This document shows, piece after piece, positions 54,593-63,629 of a stretch of 64,000 nucleotides of DNA. Below the pieces are notes generated by a model. The model saw nothing but the letters and a program-made list of their open reading frames with translations, did not search any database and was not told the origin of the DNA. Where the stretch lies: NCBI GenBank assembly GCA_946544235.1, contig CAMNMC010000104.1, forward strand, positions 1 through 64,000, read 5' to 3'. Position 1 is the stretch's first letter. Each line of letters starts with the position of its first letter. The translations under genes were made by a program, and so were the position numbers. Origin of the DNA: an uncultured Lachnospiraceae bacterium (GTDB lineage Bacteria; Bacillota; Clostridia; Lachnospirales; Lachnospiraceae).

Positions 54593-54720
54593 TTTTTCTT
54601 CCTCTCAAAAAATATTATTTATAAATTATACTTCAACAAATCAGTTATAATTCCACATTCAGCAATCAAATGAATATGATCAAATCTCATCAAATACAGC
54701 TACAGAACAGCCTCATCTAT

Positions 54721-55392
54721 TCACACACCACGTTTATCGGAATCCCAGATGAATTTATGCATCTGAAGCTGCAGTCTCACATCATTCAGTTTATGTTCTG
54801 TCATAAACTCCACTATTTCTTCAGGCTCTATCCTGCCAAATACGGCACTCACATATACCATACATTTTTCTGTCAGATTATATTCATCAATTACCTTCAG
54901 CATGGAATCGAGATCATTTCTGTCCGAAACCACAAACTTTATGGTATCAGCACTGCGGATCGATTCGAAATTCTGAAGGTTCATCGTCCTTTCCATTCCG
55001 CTGCCGGGACACTTATAATCAACAGTAAAGCTGATATTGTCAGGCACTGAAGCATAATACTCCTTTAGCGGAACCGCTCCGTTTGTTTCAATCTCAACCC
55101 TAAGCTCCTTATCCTCTCCTAGAATGATAAGCAGTTTATCAATATCCTTCTGAAGCATCGGTTCTCCGCCGGTCAGAGTAACATTTTTGATACCTGTTGC
55201 TTTGATATAATCATATATTTCTTCTGCTGACATATATTCGCACTCAGCCGTGTCGTCACACGCCCAGAGCGTATCACAGTAATTACATCTGAGATTGCAG
55301 CCCCTGAATCTGATAAATACGGCCAGCTCTCCTGCACGCCTCGATTCACCATTTATGCTTATGAACTTTTCTACAACACTGAAACGTTCCAT
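54721..55392 (-). CDS. queE: 7-carboxy-7-deazaguanine synthase (radical SAM)
   Basis: Radical-SAM enzyme that contracts carboxytetrahydropterin to 7-carboxy-7-deazaguanine. The 223-aa protein has the cluster-binding CNLRCNYC (Cys32, Cys36, Cys39) after FRG, and the GGEP motif in TLTGGEPMLQ. ATG 55392 lies 13 bases after the queD stop. A longer frame extends through queD in another phase but is not credible. Confidence 0.95.
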   Translation of the reverse strand: MERFSVVEKFISINGESRRAGELAVFIRFRGCNLRCNYCDTLWACDDTAECEYMSAEEIYDYIKATGIKNVTLTGGEPMLQKDIDKLLIILGEDKELRVEIETNGAVPLKEYYASVPDNISFTVDYKCPGSGMERTMNLQNFESIRSADTIKFVVSDRNDLDSMLKVIDEYNLTEKCMVYVSAVFGRIEPEEIVEFMTEHKLNDVRLQLQMHKFIWDSDKRGV

Positions 55393-55405
55393 ATTCCTTA
55401 CCACT

Positions 55406-55828
55406 CTAGTCAGCCATATAGCTTGCCACATTATTCGGTGTTTCATAAACCGATGCCTTGAGGACACTGTAGCCTTCCTCAGCCATATTATCGAAGAAAT
55501 ATCTGGCAAGGTTTTCTGCTGTCGGACGGAACGGGAACTCAATTATCCTGAAGCCTTCCTCCTTCATCGCATCCATTGTAGCAGGCTTAAGACTGCCCTC
55601 CTCAATAAGAAGACTGTGATCAAGCATCTTGGTCAGTTTTCTGAGACTCTTTTTAAGTTCAGAGAAATCAACCACCATTCCGCGGTTCGAACCGCTTTCC
55701 TTTAATTTATCTCCCTTTACCTCTATGGTAACGGTCCATCTGTGGCCATGGATATTAGCGCATTTTCCATCATAGTCCTTCAGAAAGTGTGCGCTGTCAA
55801 AATCTGATTTCGTAGATAATATATACAC
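55406..55828 (-). CDS. queD: 6-carboxy-5,6,7,8-tetrahydropterin synthase
   Basis: Converts dihydroneopterin triphosphate into carboxytetrahydropterin, the second step to preQ0. The 140-aa protein has zinc-binding His residues in FDSAHFL and NIHGHRW with the catalytic Cys two residues before the second motif. I start at GTG 55828, eight bases after AAAGGAG; the track frame also opens at an upstream TTG without a site. First gene of the queD-queE-folE-queC run. Confidence 0.94.
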   Translation of the reverse strand: MYILSTKSDFDSAHFLKDYDGKCANIHGHRWTVTIEVKGDKLKESGSNRGMVVDFSELKKSLRKLTKMLDHSLLIEEGSLKPATMDAMKEEGFRIIEFPFRPTAENLARYFFDNMAEEGYSVLKASVYETPNNVASYMAD

Positions 55829-55934
55829 TCGAGATACTCCTTTCAAAACCAATCAATCAGCTCCGAAAAAGCCTATTTCATAACTATTCTCAAAATAATC
55901 ATAATCCTATTTTTCATAACTTCGTAATGAATAT

Positions 55935-55960
55935 AAAAGGGGTGCAGTTTTCTGCACCCC
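55935..55960 (-). terminator. Terminator of thrC
   Basis: GGGGTGCAG (55939-55947) pairs with CTGCACCCC (55952-55960). On the minus strand TTTT follows. No preQ1 riboswitch is visible between it and queD. Confidence 0.88.
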
Positions 55961-56039
55961 AAAAAAGCATACACTATGATCAGTGATAAGCCCTAGTTTT
56001 GATAAAGCAGGATGGTGCAAATGAACTGCTGTTTTTTAA

Positions 56040-57521
56040 TTATACTCCGAGGAAATTCTTTACAACGCTTTCCATCTCTTCCTTGTCACATACTGTCTTA
56101 TGGATGATCTCTGCATTTCTGATCTCCTCAACAGCATTCGGAACCTTAACTCCTGAAAGCTTCTCAAGCTCATCAACAAGCTCGAAGTCACCCTTTGCAT
56201 CATAAGCAGGGTCAATAGCTGTAAGAACGCTTCTTGTAAATTTGTATGGACTTGCGGTTGATGCTATAAGTGTTACTGTATCATCACCTGTCTCAGCCTT
56301 ATATTTGTCATAAACCTTTGAAGCAACAGCTGTATGTGTATCCATGATATAGCCATCTTCGTTATACACAAGTTTGATCTGATCTGCCACTTCCGCCTCA
56401 GTTGCAAAGCCGCCAAAGAACTTGTCAAGCTTCGCCTTCATATCATCTGTTATATCATATCTTCCGGTCTCGTTGAGTGATTTCATAAGAGCAGCGTTCT
56501 TCTCAGAATCATCACCTGCGATATGATAGATAAGTCTCTCAAGGTTACTTGAAATAAGAATATCCATTGACGGAGAGCTTGTAAGAATAAACTCTCTGTT
56601 TCTGTCATAGACACCTGTTGTGAAGAAATCATAGAGAACCTTATTATCGTTTGAAGCACAGATAAATTTCTTTACAGGAAGTCCCATAAGGCTTGCATAA
56701 TAAGCTGCAAGGATATTTCCAAAGTTGCCTGTTGGAACTACGATATTTATCTCATCTCCCGCTGCTATCCTTCCCTCAGCGATAAGTCTTGTATAAGAAT
56801 AGATATAATAAACCATCTGAGGCACAAGGCGTCCGATATTGATTGAGTTTGCAGAAGAGAACTGGAAGCCCTTCTCGTCAAGATATGCTGCAAGAGCCTT
56901 ATCCTGGAACATCTTCTTAACACCTGTCTGAGCATCATCAAAATTGCCTGTGATACCGGCTACAAAGGTATTTTTACCCTTCTCTGTAACCATCTGCTTC
57001 TCCTGAACAGGGCTTACACCATTCTTAGGATAAAATACAGCTATTCTTGTTCCCGGAACATCTGCAAAGCCTGCAAGAGCAGCCTTTCCCGTATCACCGG
57101 AGGTAGCTGTAAGGATAACTATCTCATTCTTAATACTGTTCTTCTTTGCAGAGGTTGTCAGAAGATACGGAAGGATTGAAAGAGCCATATCCTTAAAAGC
57201 AATTGTCTTGCCGTGGAAAAGTTCTATATAATTTGCTTTGTGATGATTTACAACAGGAGCAATAAGCTCTGTATCGAACTTACTGTCATAAGCGCTGCTA
57301 ATGCAGTGCTTAAGTTCCTCTTCAGTGAAATCCGTAAACATAAGTTTCATTACTTCAAATGCAACCTCGCGGTAATCCATCTTTACAAGCTCATCAAAGC
57401 TCTTGTCAAGAGCAGGGATGCTTTCCGGAACAAAAAGTCCGCCATTCTCTGCAAGTCCCTTAAGGATTGCCTCTGATGCAGTTGCTGTCTCGTTATTATT
57501 TCTTGTACTTCTGTAGATCAT
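56040..57521 (-). CDS. thrC: Threonine synthase
   Basis: PLP enzyme that makes threonine from O-phosphohomoserine. At 493 aa it belongs to the long class with an N-terminal cap (YRSTRNNNETATASEAILKGL). The PLP Lys lies in AFKDMALS, and TATSGDTGKAAL binds the phosphate. AAAGGA precedes the ATG. It lies 61 bases after the Na/Pi transporter gene and ends at a strong terminator. Confidence 0.96.
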   Translation of the reverse strand: MIYRSTRNNNETATASEAILKGLAENGGLFVPESIPALDKSFDELVKMDYREVAFEVMKLMFTDFTEEELKHCISSAYDSKFDTELIAPVVNHHKANYIELFHGKTIAFKDMALSILPYLLTTSAKKNSIKNEIVILTATSGDTGKAALAGFADVPGTRIAVFYPKNGVSPVQEKQMVTEKGKNTFVAGITGNFDDAQTGVKKMFQDKALAAYLDEKGFQFSSANSINIGRLVPQMVYYIYSYTRLIAEGRIAAGDEINIVVPTGNFGNILAAYYASLMGLPVKKFICASNDNKVLYDFFTTGVYDRNREFILTSSPSMDILISSNLERLIYHIAGDDSEKNAALMKSLNETGRYDITDDMKAKLDKFFGGFATEAEVADQIKLVYNEDGYIMDTHTAVASKVYDKYKAETGDDTVTLIASTASPYKFTRSVLTAIDPAYDAKGDFELVDELEKLSGVKVPNAVEEIRNAEIIHKTVCDKEEMESVVKNFLGV

Positions 57522-57582
57522 GATATCTGTCCTTTCATTTATGTCCCTTTGCGCCGCATATATTTAAAATGCCAGCGCAATA

Positions 57583-59880
57583 CTATTTCTTGTTTTTCTT
57601 TCCTGAGTTCTTGCCCGAACCCGACTTATCTGACTTGTCGCTCTGATCAGTCTTATCATTCTTGTCTGACTTATCATTCTTGTCTGATTTATCAGCCTTG
57701 TCAGTCTTGGCCGGTTTCCTGCTCTTATCGGTTTCTGTATTTTTATCCGATTTCTCAGATGTCTCTTTTTTCTCAGGTTCCGCTGTCACAGACTTATCGG
57801 ACTTACTGTTCTTATCTTTGTCATTCTTATCCAACTTTTCATTTTTAGCAGACTTTTCAGCCTTACTGGTCTTGTCTGATTTTTTCTCAGTTTTATCTGT
57901 CTTATCGGCTTTCTCAGTCTTCTCAACTTTCTCGGTCTTAGCCATGTCAGCCTTAGTTTTTTCCTTCTTAGGCTTAGCCGGCTTCTCCTGCTCTGCTTCG
58001 ACAGTAACTGCCTCAGCAGGCTCATCCTTCTTCTTGAGAGCGTTAACTCTCTCCTCACCCTCTCTGAGCAGTCTCTCACGCTCCTCAGGAGTAAGAGGTA
58101 CAAGAATAGGATCAATATACTGCGACTCGTAGTATCTGTAAAGAGCTTTGTATTCTTCACTGAAGTTATCGTTTGCATGACCATGCATCTCATCAAATTC
58201 ACGATCACCTTTGATTCTCTTAATGATATGCAGAGAAATATTTGCCGAATGAGATGTTATCCTCTCAAAGCTGTTCAACAGATCGAAGAGGTAAACGCCA
58301 CCCTCGATGCTGCAGTTACCATCCTGAAGTCTCTCAACATGGTGAGACTTGATAACCTCAACAAGCTTTTTGATTACTTCGGAAAGCGGTTCAACTCTTA
58401 CCGACTGACTCATATCATCCTTCAGGAATGAGTCAAATGTCATTTTCAGAGCATATCCTGTTGATGCGATCATTGTATCAACTTCTCTATGACCCTCAGG
58501 TGAGAAATGGAACCCGCCTTCATTCTTATCTCGTGCGATATAGGCTATACTCATACAATGGTCGCCCATACGTTCAAAGTCACTTATCGAATTAAGTATC
58601 TCCGCGACAACCAGCTTATCATCATCAGTCAGTCTCTTACGATCGATCTTGATTACGTATGAGGAAAGCACAGTTTCACATTTATCGATAAAGTTCTCAT
58701 TCTGTTCAAGCAGAGGAAACATATCCGCATCATATGAGTAGATCATATCCGTTGCGGTCTTATAATTCCATAGTATTGCTTCACCCATCTTGATAATGAG
58801 ATTCTTGCACTGTTCAACAGCGATAGTCGGAGTTTTAAGAATCATCTCGTCAAGCTTTGCAAGCTCTTTGTCCTGCTCCGGAACCTCTTCGGTTCCCACG
58901 ATCTTTTCAGCAACTCTCGATACCCACTCTGTCAGGAACAGAAGCACAACACTTGTTATTACATTGAACATAAGGTGAATTGTCGCGATATCACCTCTGT
59001 TAACCGTATTTTCAAAGAACGGTATTCCAACCGTATAGTATATAAGGTAAATGATTGCCATTGAGACAAAAGCACCAAATACATTGAAAAATATGTATCC
59101 TACGGAAACCTTTCTCGCCTTCTTATTTGAACCAAACAGGCTGAGAACAACCGGCATACATTTACCGACGTTAATACCTATGATAAGCGGAATTGATATC
59201 CCGTATGTAATGGTTCCCGATGCAGAAAGTGCCTGAAGAATACCGACAGATGCATTTGAACTCTGGATAACCGCTGTAATAATAAGGCCTGCAAGAAGTC
59301 CCAGGAACGGATTGCTGAAGTTCGAGAAGAACGACTGGAATTTAGCCGATTCTTTCAGCGGCTCAAAAACCTCCTCCATGAGTGTCATACCATAGAAGAG
59401 CATTCCGAGTCCAACCATGATACCTGCAATCTGCTTAGGCTTCTTCTTTTTGCCAAACAGCATTATAAAAGCTCCGATGCCGGCAAGCATTGGTGCAAAG
59501 GAAGACGGTTTGATAAGCTGGAGGAAAATATTATCCGAGCTGACATCACCGAGTCTCAGAATCTGAGCAGTCACAGTACTACCTACATTTGATCCAAATA
59601 CAACCGGCAGCGCCTGAACAAGCTTCATGATACCTGCATTTACAAAGCCGCTGAGCATGATGGTTACAGCAACCGAGCTCTGGATAACAGCAGTTACTCC
59701 GGTACCGAAGACCCAGCCCTTAATCCTGCCTCCTGCCTTGCTTCTTCCGGTCGTAACCTTCTCAAGGATTCTTTCGAGTCCCGATCCGGCAAGTTTCTCC
59801 AGAGATGAACACATAAGGCTCATACCATAGAGGAAGAGTCCAAGTCCGCCAAAAAGTTGTATTACCGACATAATATTCAT
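57583..59880 (-). CDS. Na+/phosphate cotransporter (NptA/YjbB type) with PhoU-like domain and Lys/Asp-rich tail
   Basis: 765 aa. The membrane half (1-310) contains the two inverted Na_Pi_cotrans repeats with the paired motifs TAVIQSSVAVT and TAVIQSSNASV. A cytoplasmic PhoU-like helical domain follows (about 340-560). The last 130 residues or so are an extreme low-complexity tail of Lys, Asp, Ser, Thr and Glu with repeated KSDKNDK units. Typical members stop at 540-600 aa, so the tail is unusual. GAGGT precedes the ATG. Phosphate uptake is the family expectation. Confidence 0.88.
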   Translation of the reverse strand: MNIMSVIQLFGGLGLFLYGMSLMCSSLEKLAGSGLERILEKVTTGRSKAGGRIKGWVFGTGVTAVIQSSVAVTIMLSGFVNAGIMKLVQALPVVFGSNVGSTVTAQILRLGDVSSDNIFLQLIKPSSFAPMLAGIGAFIMLFGKKKKPKQIAGIMVGLGMLFYGMTLMEEVFEPLKESAKFQSFFSNFSNPFLGLLAGLIITAVIQSSNASVGILQALSASGTITYGISIPLIIGINVGKCMPVVLSLFGSNKKARKVSVGYIFFNVFGAFVSMAIIYLIYYTVGIPFFENTVNRGDIATIHLMFNVITSVVLLFLTEWVSRVAEKIVGTEEVPEQDKELAKLDEMILKTPTIAVEQCKNLIIKMGEAILWNYKTATDMIYSYDADMFPLLEQNENFIDKCETVLSSYVIKIDRKRLTDDDKLVVAEILNSISDFERMGDHCMSIAYIARDKNEGGFHFSPEGHREVDTMIASTGYALKMTFDSFLKDDMSQSVRVEPLSEVIKKLVEVIKSHHVERLQDGNCSIEGGVYLFDLLNSFERITSHSANISLHIIKRIKGDREFDEMHGHANDNFSEEYKALYRYYESQYIDPILVPLTPEERERLLREGEERVNALKKKDEPAEAVTVEAEQEKPAKPKKEKTKADMAKTEKVEKTEKADKTDKTEKKSDKTSKAEKSAKNEKLDKNDKDKNSKSDKSVTAEPEKKETSEKSDKNTETDKSRKPAKTDKADKSDKNDKSDKNDKTDQSDKSDKSGSGKNSGKKNKK

Positions 59881-60004
59881 TCAATCATTACCTCAACGTG
59901 TAATCGAAATATAGTTAAAAATGCGCATACAGATGTACTATATCATAAATATATCATGTACGTCTATCTGTTTTTTAGTTGTTGAAGAAACAATGTTGGT
60001 GGTG

Positions 60005-60175
60005 GAAACAAGCCATGTGTTCTTGATGCGCCTCGATACAAGCCATGCTCTGTTCTTGACGCTATTGCGTCAAGAACAGAGCCGAAGGCGCCGTATAACA
60101 TAAAAATAAGAGATGCAGTCCGGTATGCAAGCACCCCGCCTGTATCTCTTATTTTTATGTTGCATGGCTTGTTTC
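60005..60175. other. Large three-way-junction intergenic element
   Basis: An outer 13-bp stem (60005-60017 with 60163-60175) encloses two long hairpins. Hairpin A has 16 bp (60047-60062 with 60067-60082, loop TATT) on top of a GCGCC/GGCGC stem (60028-60032 with 60087-60091). Hairpin B has 22 bp (97-118 with 140-161 of the 60 kb block, one G-U). ACAAGCCATG also occurs as a direct repeat at 60008-60017 and 60038-60047. It starts within eight bases of the 3D-protein stop. No gene is present. The rest of the gap 59881-60182 is AT-rich. Confidence 0.75.
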
Positions 60176-60182
60176 TAAAGCT

Positions 60183-61040
60183 TTACTTTGCGTAAACCTG
60201 AACGGTTCTTCTGCCGTAGTTAAGGGCTTCCTGATGCGAATCGAAGTAGATATCAATTCTGTGGCCGCCGATTGCACCACCTACGTCTTCAACTACATAT
60301 GTATGTCCATCGATGACAAGCTCTGTACCAAATGGGAAGATGCTTGTATCTGCAGCAATTGTTCTTCCTGCCGTACAGTAAGTACCGCTTGCTGTTATAC
60401 CATCTGTCTTGCCGCAGCAATATGCACATGAACAATATGCTGTTGCAACGAACTCACCAAGGTATTCGCCTGATGCCTGATCAGATTCAACTTCAACCTT
60501 CTCTACAGTTTCTTCTGTCTTGGTCTCTGCTTTGTTCTCAGCCTGTACTGTCTCTGTGGATTTCTGAGCCTTAGCAAGTTCCTCTTTTCTCTTCTCTTCC
60601 TCTACTCTTGCCTTCTCTTCTGCTTCCTTACGAGCCTCTTCCTCTTTCTCAGCCTTCAGTTTCTGAAGAGCAAGCTTATTCTTCTCGTCATTATCCTTGG
60701 CAAGAAGCACTGCCTCGTAATTCTTCTCGGAAACCTCGATCTTGGCATACTGATCAGATTCGAATCTCTGAGCAACCATCTCTTCATAGGAAATCCTGTC
60801 TGTTATATCATTAGTAGCCGCTTCGGCCTTGATATCTGATATTGAAAGCATTCTGCCGTCAGAAGGAACATCATTTGTCTTAGCAGCAGTAACAGAAGTA
60901 AAACATATAGCACTGAGTGCTGATATTACTGCAACGCTCTGAATCTTCTTGGAATACTTCCTGGCAAATTTTCCTGTAAAACTCTTAACGGATCTTACGG
61001 CTTTAATATCATTGATATCAAAATCCTTGTCAAACTTCAT
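60183..61040 (-). CDS. Secreted 3D-domain cell-wall protein
   Basis: 285 aa. The N-terminal hydrophobic segment (about 37-55) is a signal or anchor. A Lys/Glu-rich coiled coil follows (about 110-180). The C-terminal 3D domain (about 200-283) has the MltA-like double-psi barrel with conserved Asp residues in VVEDVGG and HRIDIYFD. Four cysteines (CSCAYCC region) precede it. Such proteins act in peptidoglycan turnover, probably as lytic transglycosylases. AAAGGAG lies six bases before ATG 61040, and a strong promoter precedes it. Confidence 0.88.
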   Translation of the reverse strand: MKFDKDFDINDIKAVRSVKSFTGKFARKYSKKIQSVAVISALSAICFTSVTAAKTNDVPSDGRMLSISDIKAEAATNDITDRISYEEMVAQRFESDQYAKIEVSEKNYEAVLLAKDNDEKNKLALQKLKAEKEEEARKEAEEKARVEEEKRKEELAKAQKSTETVQAENKAETKTEETVEKVEVESDQASGEYLGEFVATAYCSCAYCCGKTDGITASGTYCTAGRTIAADTSIFPFGTELVIDGHTYVVEDVGGAIGGHRIDIYFDSHQEALNYGRRTVQVYAK

Positions 61041-61121
61041 ATAAATCTCCTTTGTTTGAGTCAATTGTTAATCAACATTTCGAAAATGTTACAAAACAAT
61101 TAATTTTTTCAGGTAATGCAC

Positions 61122-61150
61122 ATTATATTCTTAATTTATCATTTGGTCAA
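61122..61150 (-). promoter_or_regulatory. Promoter of the 3D-protein gene
   Basis: On the minus strand TTGACC (61150-61145) and a perfect TATAAT (61127-61122) are spaced by 17 bases. The leader holds an AACATTT/AAATGTT hairpin, and the motif TTTTGGTGATA occurs twice upstream (about 61172 and 61228). Confidence 0.82.
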
Positions 61151-61232
61151 GTGTTTTAGACGTTTTTTGTTAAATATCACCAAAACAGTCTATATTTTTG
61201 TACTCTTTTTCGATGTTTACATGGGATTATCA

Positions 61233-61280
61233 CCAAAAAAATACCCTTCTCTGCGAAAAAAATCCATTCTGCAGAGAAGG
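61233..61280 (-). terminator. Terminator of the membrane EAL gene
   Basis: CCTTCTCTGC (61245-61254) pairs perfectly with GCAGAGAAGG (61271-61280). On the minus strand a run of seven T residues follows. Confidence 0.9.
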
Positions 61281-61324
61281 ATAAATTGTTAATACTTTCT
61301 TATGATTTACTTAATCTGCCCGTA

Positions 61325-63592
61325 TCATTTATATCTGTCTTCAAATTCTTCAACCGAAATCGGCCTTGCGAAATGATAGCCCTGAAAGAGCTTACAGCCC
61401 ATTTCCGCAAGTACTCTGTGCTGCCTTTCAGTCTCGACACCCTCAGTAAGTGACTCGATTCCGAGTTCCTTCGCAAGCTGAATGATATTACGGATTATTG
61501 TAAGCGCCCTATCTATATAATTGTCATTTCTGAGGAACATCATATCGATCTTCAGAACATCAACCGGCATCTCCTTCAGCATATTGAGTGAAGAATATCC
61601 GCTTCCGAAATCATCCATTTCCACGATAAACCCGATACTCTTAAGTTCCTCAAGTATTCTGTTTCGCATTGAGGTATCATTTATCATCATAGACTCGGTA
61701 ATCTCAACCCTAAGCCTTGCAGGGCTCACGCCATATTCATTGACATAGCGTTTAAGCGTCATAGGAACATCCATAAAATAGAAATCCTTCGGAGAAATAT
61801 TAACCGATACAAACATGTCCCTGCCGCTTTTTCTCCACCTTGCAAGTATCTCACAGGCTGATCTCCACATATATCTGTCAACATCCGCGATAAGACCGTT
61901 CTTCTCAAATACAGGAACGAACTTCGAAGGTGACATTAGACCGTATTCCGGATGTTTCCATCTAACGAGAGCCTCTGCACCTACTACCTTACCGTTCACA
62001 TCAACTATAGGCTGAAGATAAGGAACAATCTCCTTATTTCTGATTGCTTCGGAAGCCTCCTGCGTTATCTTCTGATCCCACAGAACCTTGCTTCGCATCT
62101 CATCATCATAATATGCGATATGCTTCTGAAAATCTTCCTTAATGGTCTTAAGAGCCATATGAGCTCTGTCGAACATAACCGACACATCAATATTTTTATC
62201 AACTATCTCATATATTCCGAAGTGGATCTGAACATGATGTGACTTTTCACCTTCTTCAACCATGAAGGTTGAAAGATCATTCTCCACCCTCTTCTTGTCG
62301 AAATCAGTCGTCAGAACACATATACCAAAGGTGTCTCCTGCAAGTCGTCCGGTGATACCGCTTCCGGAGAAGCTGGTTCTGAGCCAGTTGGCGATGCACT
62401 TGATCGCATAGTCTCCGAAATCACTGCCGAAAACATCATTGACCATCTTGAAATTTCTTACATCCACAAACCCCACCATATACTTCTTCTCACTGTGGGA
62501 ATTGATGAGTTTTTTTACTCTTTCATAAAGGTATTCGCGATTATAAAGTCCTGTAAGGCGGTCATGAGTCGCACTGTACATCTCCTGCCGAAGCGTCCTC
62601 TGTTCTTCAGTATTATCACGAATACTGATAAGGGAACCTGATATCTTATTTTTATCGAAGGTCATGGTTTTCTTCTCGATGGCATAGTATTTCATACCAT
62701 CCTCACTCAAAACCATCTTCTGAAGATTCCAGTTATCACTGTCATCCTCAATACTTCCAAATTTTTCTATCAGTTTTGGAGAAACCTCATCGAGCTGATC
62801 ATCTTTTATACCGACAAATCTCTTGGCCGGAGCATTCGCCCATATACATTTATGTGTTCCGTCGAAGAAAAACATCATTTCCGGCATCTCGGAAACAATA
62901 TCACCAAGCATCCTGTCCAGAAGTCTCATCGGTCTGTAGAACAGTGAAAAATAGAATGTCAGGATTCCGAATATACCGATACCTATCATGGATCTGTCTA
63001 TAGGAGTTCTAGAGAAGATCATGATCGTCTGCCAGAGTATACCTATCATAAGAGAAATAAATATAACAACATATTTCTCCGCATATATCTTCGGTGTATG
63101 GATCATTATCCTGAAAAGCAATACTACAGCCCAGAGAATAATGCCGTAGCATACAAACCTGTGGAAGGTTAGTCCCATATAAGGCACAAGTCTGTAATAA
63201 GGATAACCGCCAATGATCAGTTTTTCAGTTGTAAATGCATGTCCTGTTAATGGATTTAAAAGAAGCTGAACAACGTCAACCACAAGAATGATCAGCGTAG
63301 CACATCTTACGGCCAGGTTCGGACACGGAAGATTGCAATAGACAAATATAAAGAGCAATATCGCCGCCACTATGACGTCCATACCTGTAATAAAAATATA
63401 GCATCCTATATTTGAAAACACTTTATTTCCGGAAACAACTATAACCAGATTACCTATGATCGGCTGCATGGTTGCAAGTAGCAAAACATAGACCGTCTTG
63501 CCTATCGCCTTAGGTGAACGTCTCGCATAGAAGGCCGAAATAAGAAGTATTAAGAGTACTACACAAAATGCCAGAGAAAAGAATATTCTCAT
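61325..63592 (-). CDS. Membrane PAS-GGDEF-EAL protein, probable cyclic-di-GMP phosphodiesterase
   Basis: 755 aa. Seven predicted membrane spans (1-225), then a PAS-like domain (about 235-335), a GGDEF domain with the changed signature AGDTF, and an EAL domain (about 515-750). The EAL motifs are intact: AEALVRW, SVNISPKDF, VEITES, MDDFGSGYSSL and TEGVE. So it should hydrolyse rather than make cyclic-di-GMP, with the GGDEF serving as a regulatory site. The membrane part is like the 7TM sensory regions of Gram-positive kinases. It follows the LD-carboxypeptidase gene by 37 bases. Confidence 0.9.
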   Translation of the reverse strand: MRIFFSLAFCVVLLILLISAFYARRSPKAIGKTVYVLLLATMQPIIGNLVIVVSGNKVFSNIGCYIFITGMDVIVAAILLFIFVYCNLPCPNLAVRCATLIILVVDVVQLLLNPLTGHAFTTEKLIIGGYPYYRLVPYMGLTFHRFVCYGIILWAVVLLFRIMIHTPKIYAEKYVVIFISLMIGILWQTIMIFSRTPIDRSMIGIGIFGILTFYFSLFYRPMRLLDRMLGDIVSEMPEMMFFFDGTHKCIWANAPAKRFVGIKDDQLDEVSPKLIEKFGSIEDDSDNWNLQKMVLSEDGMKYYAIEKKTMTFDKNKISGSLISIRDNTEEQRTLRQEMYSATHDRLTGLYNREYLYERVKKLINSHSEKKYMVGFVDVRNFKMVNDVFGSDFGDYAIKCIANWLRTSFSGSGITGRLAGDTFGICVLTTDFDKKRVENDLSTFMVEEGEKSHHVQIHFGIYEIVDKNIDVSVMFDRAHMALKTIKEDFQKHIAYYDDEMRSKVLWDQKITQEASEAIRNKEIVPYLQPIVDVNGKVVGAEALVRWKHPEYGLMSPSKFVPVFEKNGLIADVDRYMWRSACEILARWRKSGRDMFVSVNISPKDFYFMDVPMTLKRYVNEYGVSPARLRVEITESMMINDTSMRNRILEELKSIGFIVEMDDFGSGYSSLNMLKEMPVDVLKIDMMFLRNDNYIDRALTIIRNIIQLAKELGIESLTEGVETERQHRVLAEMGCKLFQGYHFARPISVEEFEDRYK

Positions 63593-63629
63593 GTGACCAC
63601 CCCATTACATACCCAATAGTCGTTTGCTG

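Noticed and set aside
55829..55938. preQ1 riboswitch upstream of queD
   Set aside because: The leader has only the thrC terminator and AT-rich sequence; the compact H-type pseudoknot consensus of preQ1-I and the larger class II pattern are absent.
57549..58132. Ser/Leu/Phe-rich plus-strand frames opposite the transporter tail
   Set aside because: They arise from reading the Lys/Asp repeat codons in antisense; no initiation signals.
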